From positions 2,231,787 to 2,295,786 of the forward strand of contig SIJG01000001.1 in NCBI GenBank assembly GCA_023374025.1: 64,000 nt of DNA, written 5' to 3'. Of this stretch, positions 46,979 through 57,800 are shown in pieces (position 1 is the stretch's first letter; every line of letters starts with the position of its first letter). The DNA is from Heterodera schachtii (lineage: Eukaryota; Nematoda; Chromadorea; Rhabditida; Heteroderidae). A program made the translations under genes and the position numbers. The notes under the pieces were generated by a model, which was not told the DNA's origin, did no database searches, and saw only the letters and a list, made by a program, of their open reading frames with translations.

Positions 46979-48144
46979 ATGGCTATTCAAATGTTCAGCA
47001 GCTGCAGCTTAATCACTTTTGCCATTCTTCTTTTTTCTATGTTGATTGAGGCAAGATTCTTGGACAAACAAAGTGAGAAGCCGCTAAATTTGCATAATTA
47101 GGCCCAATTTGGTATTGGTAACTAACAGCTGATTTTGTTTACACTTAATTAACGCATTAATTAATTGCTTGGGTGGGAAGGAATTTCCGGTTTTTAGCCT
47201 CTAATTTCCCCATTTTTTTTTTGGTTTATTTTTTAAAACAAAAATAAATTAAATTTTATTTTAGTCCATATAAATCAAAAGCATTAATTACCTCCTGTTT
47301 TAATTATTTTCAAATATTCTCTGAAGTGCCAACATTCGCTTCGTCGTTTTGGCATTATTTCCCTCTTCTTCAGCCGATAATTGCTTTTACGGCATGCGCC
47401 ATCGCAACATCCCTTCGGGTGGCCTTGTCGCGAAAATGACCAAGTGGAACACGTTCAACATGAAGAAGGGCGACCGGATGAATGAGCACGACTGTCGCGG
47501 GTCGTTTGCCGGCTGTCAGACGTATTCATGCATCGATGGTGGCACTTTCAATTTGAAATTAATTTAAATACATAATTTGAAAATATTTAAATTAATTTCA
47601 TTGCCCAGCAGGGAGTGGCGACCAAATCTTCGTGGTCAATTCGTGCGCGCCGGACGGAGGCAATTGCACGCACAGCGACTTGGACCCGTTTTGCGCGGCG
47701 GAGAAGGGCACGCCGAAGTGCGAAATTTGCCACAAGGGCTTATGCAACAGGCACAAAGTCGAACTGGTGAAAAAGCAGCAGCCGATGATGGCCGATGAGA
47801 AGCAACAAAGGCAATTGACGAAGTCAAACGAATCATCGGCCGATTCTGCCGGAGGGGCGGGCGGACGAAATCCAATCGGACGACCCATCGGACTTGTGAA
47901 AATGGCATTTTTGAAACTGGCATTTATGTATAATGGCTTAACGGATAAAAATCATTTATTCATGCAATGTGACAAAGGGCACGCATACCCAAAATGGCAC
48001 CCCAAAAAATGCAAAATGAAATTGAAGAAAAAAAAGAAAAATCCAAACTCACTTCAATCTGATAAAATGTTATTTTGTTTTGAGATGAATCAATTTCTGT
48101 TTTCCATCGTTTTTTTAAGTCAATTAGTTCATTCTTTTTGCTAA
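46979..48144 (+). CDS. secreted cysteine-rich protein, Ly6/three-finger-like
   Basis: Exons are 46979-47072, 47374-47538 and 47612 to about 48144, with phases 1 and 1 consistent. Residues 1-25 form a signal peptide (SLITFAILLFSMLIEA). The mature part has about ten cysteines in an order ending CEICHKGLCN, the C-terminal signature of Ly6/uPAR or three-finger domains (CC or C-x2-C, then LCN). The tail after the LCN motif is polar. If the last exon is read through to 48144, the protein ends in a hydrophobic segment (FLFSIVFLSQLVHSF) that could serve as a GPI-anchor signal, as in many Ly6 proteins. A donor near 47898 offers an alternative. Worm Ly6 proteins are often channel or receptor modulators, but no partner can be inferred here. 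Confidence 0.6.
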
Positions 48145-48872
48145 TTGCCCCGCTTTTCTTTTGCCTTTTGCGTGCCATTGTTAAACCCAAAGTTGGCATT
48201 GGCATGGTGCTTTTTCCATTTTAACAAAGAGTTTATCCGCCTCGTCCTCCAAATTCGTTTGGCCATTTCTTCCGAATTTCCCCCCCCCCCCCCCTCCGAT
48301 TTTTCGTTTCCGCCCTTTCCCTCCCTAACAATTGCATTAAATTTGCCATTCTCAAGAAGCCACATAATATTAAATCCGTAAAAAGCTGTATTTTTGACCA
48401 ATAATAAAATGTGATGTGGAAATTAAAATATTTTCAAAATTTATGAGAAATAAAAGACAAAAGCCAACCGAAAATTCAAATTTTATAAGAAAAACAAAAA
48501 GAAAATTTGACCCAATCTAAAAATAAAATAATCTTTCAAAATATTTTTTGAAAGAATTTTATTTTAAATTAATTTGTTAAATAAATTCATAATAAAAATA
48601 CTAACCAAATAATTTTTAACCTTTTGAGTTTTTCCATTTTTTAGGGTCCACATATTATGTTATATTTAATATTTTATCAATACAAATTGCATAATTTGGT
48701 AATTAGTTAAGTTCCAAAGATTTATTAAATTAATTAAAAATTTTGTGATTCCATTTAAATTCCCTTAATTCGGCATTCTTCCCCTTTTCGTCTTTACTAT
48801 ATCGGATAAAAATTGCTTCGTTTTAATTAATTGCCACAATTAATAAATTAACTTTTCAATCCATTGCCCCAA
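48145..48872. other. intergenic, nothing recognised
   Basis: AT-rich upstream region of the K2P-A gene with a C run near 48281. No supported exon. Confidence 0.5.
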
Positions 48873-51800
48873 ATGGCCACTTCGTTGTTTGTCAAGCGAA
48901 TGATGGCCAACGCGTGCTGTTTTGGCCTTTTGCTGCTCTACGTGATGTTCGGTGGGCTTCTGCTGCTGCGTTTTGAGCGTGGCCAATCGGAGCGGGCGAA
49001 AGACGAATTAATACGACGCAAAACGGAATGCATTCGGCACTTTTTGCGCTACCAAAGGCACTTTTTTAATAAAGTTAAATTAGCATTTGCAATTTTTATT
49101 GCAATAAATATTGTCTTTAAAGTCAAAGAAGCTGCTTGGCAGTTCTTAAATTAGCCACGGGATAAAAAATAGAAAAAAGAAATAATTAAATTGGCTTAAA
49201 TTTCAGCGATGGCATTTTCAATGGCACAGACAGAAGTAACGAATCAGCAGCAAAAGCGCCGACTCTCATCTCAGCAGCGGAACGTATCACTGAGCATTGT
49301 CTGTTCGGAATCGTCGACCCGGCGGAGGGCCGGCGGCGCCAAACGTGGAACTTCCGAAATGCCATCCTCTACGGGTTTGGCATTCTGACAACACTCGGTG
49401 AGTGCGAAACTGGCGAATCTGCGGGGCCATTTTAACACGGCGAATTGTTCGTAATTAAATTTAAAAAAAAAAAAAATTAAATTGAATTTAATTTTTAAAA
49501 ATCCTTCAATGGATAAATGTAGAAAATGAAAATGCCAAAACTTATCGGTCATCAAGTAAATTAGATAAAAATGGCCTTGTTAAGAGAGATTTTGTGCCAA
49601 AGGGGGCACAATTTGAGATAAAATTAATTCAAATATTAATTATTCTCCTTAAAAATATTGGCCATTTATTTGCTCGACAGACAAAAAATAAATAAATAAA
49701 ACATTTTATTCTCCTCTAATCACAACACGTAAGTAAATTTGCAAAAAAAATATACAAAAAAGGAATAATTAAAATAAAAAAATAAAGCATTTAAAATTCG
49801 CGCGCAAAAAACGCTTGGCCAAGCCATTGATTAGTCATTCATTCCCTCGGGAGGCGCCGCTTCGGGCGATTCTTTGCGCCGGCGGAAGGACGACGAAGTG
49901 CTGGCGCGGTGCTGCTGCGGTTGGGAGGACGAAGTGCTCGGCCGGTGGTGCTGCTGAATCGGCGCCTCGCCTCCGTCGAACATTTTTTTCAGCTGACTGA
50001 CCGGCTTCTGAACAGCGGACACTCAGTTTGGCACGTTAAATTTGAGAATGGCATTTTAAGAATTTATTTCGAAAACCCAAAAAAATTAAGGCTGATATTT
50101 TTAGGTAATGGCGAAAAATTCAAAAATATTTTTACTAAATACCGGCAAAAATTGCGAACGGTGGCGAAAAAGGGCAAAAAAGTGATATGAAATTTAAAAA
50201 AGCGTGTTTTATATGGAATAAATCAAACTGAAAGCTTGAATTTTCTTTTGACTTTTTGAATTCCCCGCGGTGTCTTTTCACCCTTTTTATTTTAATTGCA
50301 TTTGTTTTACAAAAAGCCTTAAGTGATTAGCAAGGCGCCAAAATAGTGACATAATTAACAGTTATTACATTATTTTAATTTAATTATTCCGTTCAATTAA
50401 GGTTTTTTTGGGTTATCCTAAGCATATTTTTATTATAAGTTTTCTGTATTCAAAAATGCCTTAGTCTTACTTTTTTAAACTCTGGGTTTTCCCATGTTTC
50501 TCAGTTTTTCTCATTTTTTCTCGATTTTCCCCTAATCTCTCCACCTGTTTCTCGGCGTGTAAGCCGTCGTACGGGTCCCAATCCACCGATTCGTCCGATG
50601 AGAACTCCTGCCAGCCCAACATTTCCGGCACCTGGTGCCCCCGGGAATGTGACCGAAACGCGCGCCGCAGCCGGCGTCGAGCTTCTCGAATTCGGGACCC
50701 ATGGATTTTCTCGAGATTTGGGTTGATCTGACGGTGGAATTTGTGATCGGACCAATTTGAAAATTGTTTTTTCTACGAGGAGAAGGCCAAAGTGAGTCGG
50801 AATGTTAGCTCATAATTTTTGAAATCCCTTTTAAAATGCTTAACATGGCAAATCAATATTTTAGAAAACAATTAAGAAATTCAAATTTTTATTTGTTATT
50901 ATTAAATGCAAATAAAAAAAATGGACAATTTAAGTGAATTATTTTGGGATTTATTAGACAATGCTTTTTCTGATGGTGGGAGAATCTGCACAGTAAAGTC
51001 AGAATGTTTAGCAAAATGGGACTTTAAAAATGGAATGAATGAACAAGACAATTCAAGTGGGCTTGGCAAAAAAAAAAGACACGCCCATAGCCACAGGCAA
51101 AAACAAAAGAAATTTTATTTTAAAATTTAGTTTAAATTTAAAAAAGTGTGTGCCCTCTCCGGCGGTCATAGACACCGCCCTTTGCTCTGCTAAATGATCA
51201 GTCAGCATTTTTGGACAAAACTCCAAAACTGATTGATTGGTCCGATCACAAATTGGGGTGGTTAGAGAGGCTATGGACCTGTCTGTCTGTCTGTCTGTCT
51301 CTCTGTGTGTACTGATCAACATAAAACTGTGATCAGTTGGGCGGTGTTGTTCCGGTCAGCAGATCCAAGTACAATTTGAGCGGGGCGTACAACCGCTCCA
51401 CCTGGCCTTCCCTGAATCTGACCTCGTCCGTTTGCGCCTCCGAGTTGCTCAGCACGGGCACCGGCGTTTGGATGCGTTGATTTTTCAGCGTTTTGTCCTC
51501 CGTTTGGGTCACCGCGTCAAAAGTGCCGGCCAAAAAGAACGTTTGAACTTCTTCATCCAGACAAATTGGACGCTCAGTTTGCGTGTCGACACTTTGTCCG
51601 CTTGGCAACAGCCCTAAAAAGGGAGGCCAAAAGTTGGGGTATAAATTACTATTAAAAGATTGAATTTCAACAGTCAAACCCATGTTCAATAATTTGCCTT
51701 GTCTTTTCCTTTATCTGTCCCTTTTTGCTTATCATTTGGGCTTGGATCCATCCCAATAATCAGTTGCAATCAACCTCTGTGTTGATCACCCTAATGGCTG

Positions 51801-54800
51801 TTCAAATCCATCTGATCAGTCCCTTTTTTCATCTATTTGCTTCAGTGGTACTTCTGCTGCTAATCATTATTGACATTGAGTCTGTTCTGATCAGTGATCA
51901 ATTATTTGCTTGTTCCTTTTTCGATCACTGATTTTCCATTAGCCCCCAATCAGCTGATCAATGCCTTTGTCTGTTTGTTGTCCCCCTTTTTTCCCTCTTC
52001 CCCCCCCCCCCCCACTCACTCGCTGATGTCATTGTGTGTGCCTCGCGTGTGCTTACGCGTGCCGTCTGATTGCCTTGGTCCGTTTGTGTGGCACCGTCCG
52101 TTTGTTGTTCCGCGTCCGTCCGTTTCAACTTCGGCATTGACTGTGATAAGTCCGCTTGCACTTCCATTTCGTCTACTTCAACGCCAACCGTTTGGTCATT
52201 TTTGTCGTCTCTTAAATTGTGCCAATTTCAATTTGCCTTTCTTTTCGCTTTTTGGTTCTTTCATTTTGCCATGCCTTCCGATTATTTCCGTTTGCGTATG
52301 ATTTTCGCGCTGGTGGAAGCTGACCGATCGTTCCCTTAGGCTCGTCTCGAGTGATCGCTGTTCAGTGTTCCAGAGAATTTCGTCAATGATTGCCGACTGA
52401 GCATCTTCATCCTTTGCTATGTCCTGACAGAAAAAGTTGTCATAAATTTTACATAAAAATTTTTAGGTGGCAATAGAGCCCAGAAACACTTTGAGTCCCG
52501 AGTTTATTTATTAGAAATTAAGAAGCATCAAAAATTCCACACTTTTAGAGTATCATTCAGCAAATGACCACTAATTGTTTTTTTCGTTTCCAATTAAATA
52601 TTATTTAGCAACGATTTACCCCCCCCCCCTCCCCCCTCCTGTCCCACTAATAATTAATTATCTCTGATTTCTCACTTTGTTTGCAAGTATTTCGTCGATT
52701 GTTTCGAATTCAAAAATGGGCGGAATTTCAATGCCCGACTCTTTCGCCTCCTCTTGCACTTGTTGCAGCACGGCACGTTTCGTTTGCTCACTTTAAAAAA
52801 GTTATTAAAATTTCAATAATAAAAAAGCATATTTTAATATAAATCTTTGGTATATTATTTATTATCTTCTCATTTGTTATGATTTTCTTATGAAAATATA
52901 AATATATTGTTGAAAAATTAAATTTACGCATAAAAAATTAATTACTATAATTAAAATTGTAAAAAATGTACTGGAGCTGGTGGGAATTGAACCCACGACT
53001 TCTTGCATGCTAAGCAAGCACTCTACCACTGAGTTACAGCCCCTATGGGGCAATAAGAATTCGGAAAAAATAAGTAATTTTCGATTTCTTTGAGTCTTTA
53101 TGACGCTTTGCTACACGCTTAGAGCAAAAAGACAATCGAATTAAATTGATTACTCAATTAGTGTTAATCAAGCAAAGGGTAATAAAAATTTTTTTAAATT
53201 ATTTGGTACTTTTAGTAGTTTAAATTTTAAATCTATTATAGGGTATTTTAGGTGGAATAAATTTTTAAAATTTTCCTTGTCAAAATCTTTTAATTTATAT
53301 TTAAATCAGTAAAATTTTTATTAAAAAAAAAATAAAAACCACCAAAATTCTTTTTTACTAAGAAAATTTTCTAAAAAAATTTAAATTTAGTGACGAAGAA
53401 ACTTTTTAAATTTGGTCAAAAAAAATTTAAAAAATGTACTGGAGCTGGTGGGAATTGAACCCACGACTTCTTGCATGCTAAGCAAGCACTCTACCACTGA
53501 GTTACAGCCCCACATGTTGGAGTGTTTCTTATTATTCCCTTTATTTTGATTTTTTACCTCATTAACGGAACCAAAAATTTTGCCGCTTTGCTTCCACCCA
53601 AAGCTTTCATAACACCGATTGATGCATTTTTATGACTCCCATCTAAAATAATTGAGAAAATTGTTTTAAATATTTTGTTGGTTTTTGGAATTTTTAAATT
53701 TATTATTTATTTATGTGCAATTGCCCATATTTTAACCTTTGTTAAGCGAAGCTTGGTAATCCGCAAGTATTTTCATTAGCATTTTTCTGTAGAAGTCCTC
53801 CAGCGAGGATTGTATCACATTTATACACATTGAGACAAGGGAAAGGCCAATGATGACGAAAATGAAACAGAAAACCATCTGATCAGAGTGGTCAGAAATG
53901 GGTAATTAGTGACCAATTAAAATCCCTACCAAATCCCGTCGATGGACATTCACATCGCCAAGGCCGATAGTTAACAGAGAGATGAACATGAAGTAAAGTG
54001 AATTCCAATAAGTCCATTCCTTCAAATTCCTTTCATTAATTTGTGCAAAATTTGACCCCAAAAATATTTGTCAAAAACAACATGAATTTTTATAATTCCC
54101 ATATGGTCCCTTCGGCACCGTCCGCCGATTATATCCAAATTTAAATTTCATTTTTTAAATGTTTCTGGATTTTGCTTCCTCTCACATTCTCCCACAATTT
54201 GAACAGTGCGGCACAGAGAAAGATCCAAGCAAATGTTGTCACTATGGCCACCATTACGTGCATTCGTGGCGCGTCGCTTTGCTGATGCGCTTTTGACGCG
54301 TCACCTGGCGCGAAAGGGGTGAAATTTCCAGAAAAAATCCTAAATTAAGTCAATGTCGGGCTTAATAACCCTCCCATTTCGGCCCAATTGAGTCCCGAGG
54401 GGACTAAGTGCCGAAAATACACTCCATTAACTCACTCACCACCTACTGTTATTCGATAGCCCCATCATTTAAAATCGCGCTCTTTGCTCATTAGCTTTGG
54501 CATTTTGTCCCTCCCTCTTCTCTCATTTCTCACCCTTTGCTCGGCTCACAATGCCGTGTTCATCCTCTTCTTCTTCTTCTTCCTCTCCATTTTCTTCTTC
54601 ACTTTCCGTCGCTTCTTCCATTAAAATGCCAAAATCGGACGCATTTTGTGTGCTCCAAACCGCGTTGTTGTTGCTGTTTTTATGCACCGATTTAGGCGAA
54701 GTGCCGGCAGAGATTGTCGACTTTTCCGAATGGTCCGTCTGCGATTGTTCTTCCGTCGAATTTCTAAATTTTTTAACAAAAATAAGTCTATTTAAATTTG

Positions 54801-57800
54801 CGATTGATTCGTTGATAAGCAAACATTCATTGGGCAATATCCTATTGAAATTGCCCAATTCAAAGTGCTAATTATTGCTAATTGGCCACCCACAGTCTGA
54901 AGCTGACCGCCTTCAGTTCTTCCTGCATTTTGTTCCTCTTTTCGTTGCTGTCCTTCTCCATTTCCTCGTCCATTTCTTCGTCTCCGCTTTTCCCTTCCTT
55001 TTTCCAATGCTTTTTCTTGAAGCGTTTACAAAATTGGTGCAACATTTTGCATCGGTTGTTCAGCATTGCAATGAACTCGTTGATGGTTTTGTAGAGAAAT
55101 TTGCCGAGTTCATTAAGCGTAATTAGCATCAGAGGGATCCCTGTGGAAAAATGGCAAAACATTCGACAAAAATGCAATTAAATAAATCAAATTTAATAAT
55201 TCGTCCTCGTTCTATAGCAATCGCTACCTAAAATTGCATATGCCACCGTGGCCAATTGGCCAAAAAATGTTTCGCAAGCGATGTCACCGTAGCCAATTGT
55301 TGTGAATATTGTGCCAGCAAAATACCTGAAACGGTAAGCACAATAAGAGCAGTTTGAAACAAAAAATCACCGTAATAAACTCGGCCCTTTTTTGAAAATA
55401 CCGTAATATTTTTTGCTTGTACCATATGTAAATTAGTCCATTTTTTCAATTCCTTTTTTTTTTGATTGGACAGAAATTAGCCAGCCATTTTTGCTTATTA
55501 CCTTTCGGATAATTATTTTTAATTATTGGGCCATATGGCTATCGATGTGCCTACATCGATGTCAGAAAAGTCCATTCGGGCTCCACGGGTGGGGGACCGT
55601 GTCCCAATTGCGTCCTCAGATGGTCCACCGCCTCCTCCACAAACTGTCGCCGTTTTGTCGAATTGGGCGGTGACGCGGTGTCCAAAATTATTTCCTCCAC
55701 CCTTTTCATGAACAGCAGCTTTTCCTCTGTGTATTCTGAATTCCTGTAACTCGAAAAAATTAATATTTTTTCTGAAAATTATTTTTTTTAGACAGCAATG
55801 CTTTTTAAACCGCAAGAAGTGAATTTTAAAAATCCGGCATCGGAAAATTCGGCAAAAAAATGGATAATTCATCCAAAAGTAATTTAAAAATTAATGGGTT
55901 TTATGATAAACAAAATTTTTGGATATCCAATATTTTTCCCGTTTTGCCTTCGGCTCAGTCGGTCTCTTTCCGTCGCTGCTTCAAGCCAAAAAAATAAAAA
56001 GGCGCCGACAAACATATACAAAAGGACGAAGATCAGTGGGATCAAATGCTTCAAGTGCCGCTTGTGGTAGAAACTTTTAGCCAATTTGAGCAACAATTTT
56101 GGATTCTAAAAAAAACAAATTCAGACAAAGTGACAAAGTTTCATTTTGACTTTTCCAAATGCTCACAATTTTTTCATTTTATCATAAATTTCTTCGTTTT
56201 ATCCCATACGATGTTTATGTATTTAGCATTCGTGCCTGAATGTATTTTTGAAGTGATGAGCCTTTATGTCTGAGTCGGATGATTGAGTGCCTTGCCCTGA
56301 TGCTTCCGCGGCGCAAAAAAATGCTGCCGCGTTGCCGAAGGCGCCGTCCATGGCCCGGCGTGCCTTCGATAACGCCGAGATAAGGCCTGAAATTAGCAAA
56401 AAAACGTGCCGTAAATCATAGTAAAATCAAAATAAATTCTATATTTTTTAGTCAAATGATCCCTTACTAAAACTTAAATAATTTAAATGCATTTGAATTG
56501 GGGCTTACTTTTGGCCTCCAATTCGCTGCTGGGAGCCAAATGAACTGCTCGATTGGCTGAATGTTTGTGGCCTCTGCTTGCTATGTTTGAATATCACTGG
56601 CATTATGCTAATTTGTAAAAATAAAAATAATGAACGAATTTAGACTCCATATTTTGCATCAGCAAAATAAAAAAAAATCCCATTCATTTTTCTATTATCA
56701 ATGCCTTACAATTAGCACTTTTTAGTTCCGTAACCCAACCCCAAACACTGATTAAACAATTGAACAAATTGATCGTGTGATCGATCAGAAATAGAGCTGT
56801 TCATTTCAAAGTGGTGTGCCGATGGGGCACAAACGATGGGTCGGCCAATCCATTGGCTGGGCGGTGCCGCCCCCCCCCCCCCCTCTCCCCCGCTCCATGC
56901 CGCCCTCGATCAGTCCCCCCCTTCTGATCACTCTCTCTCCCCTTCCCCTTTCTGATCACTCTGGCCCATCGGGTGCTGTTCGTTTTGCCCGTTCTTTGCT
57001 TCACTTCTCTTTTCCGCCCTTAGGCCCTTTACCCCCCCCCCCCCCCCGCCCAAATTTCACCGATTGACGTATTTGATTTTGGAGACAACGGAATACATAA
57101 GTGATCAGCGGAAAAGAGAAAAAGATAAAAAAAATGAGAAGAAGCGCCCGCCCTGGGGAAGTGCCTTTTTTCTCTTCAAATCGCACCTGTCCATTCCCTT
57201 CCTTTCCCTTCACTTTGATCAAGAAATTGGCCATATGTATGGATGTGAAATTGAAAGATGGTTCCCAACTTTTGGACGGGTGGCGGGGGGGGGGGGGGGG
57301 GTAAGTGGAACTTATCATCCTCATCATCATCATCATCTCATCCGATCACCTGCCGACCACCCTCAATCTGTCCCCCCCCCCCCCCCCCCGAAGGCGTGCG
57401 ATCGAAGCACTGACTCCGTTTGCCTCTGATCACTTCGCTTCCCATGGGAGGCGAATTTGAGGCTTCTTTCTGCTGATGTTGGGATGTCTTTAATGGCAAT
57501 TGTCAGTGTGAAATGGGAGGAGACACACACAGAACAAATCCATTCGATTTGAAGTGAGCGAGCGGATAAATGTTTCAATTTGAAATGGAAAGGGGAAAAG
57601 CATTTCCGAGCAAAAACAGTGATCAGAAAATATGTTAAAAGCATGTTTTAAGTTTTCGGGAAATGGGAAAGGAAAATGAAAGGCAAAAAAACTGATGAAA
57701 TTCGATCGCGATTGATTGACTTTGGCATTTCCCCGCTGTCCTTCCAGCAAACTTTGACAACCCACACCGATCTGAAACTGCAAAATGAAGAGTTGAAAAT

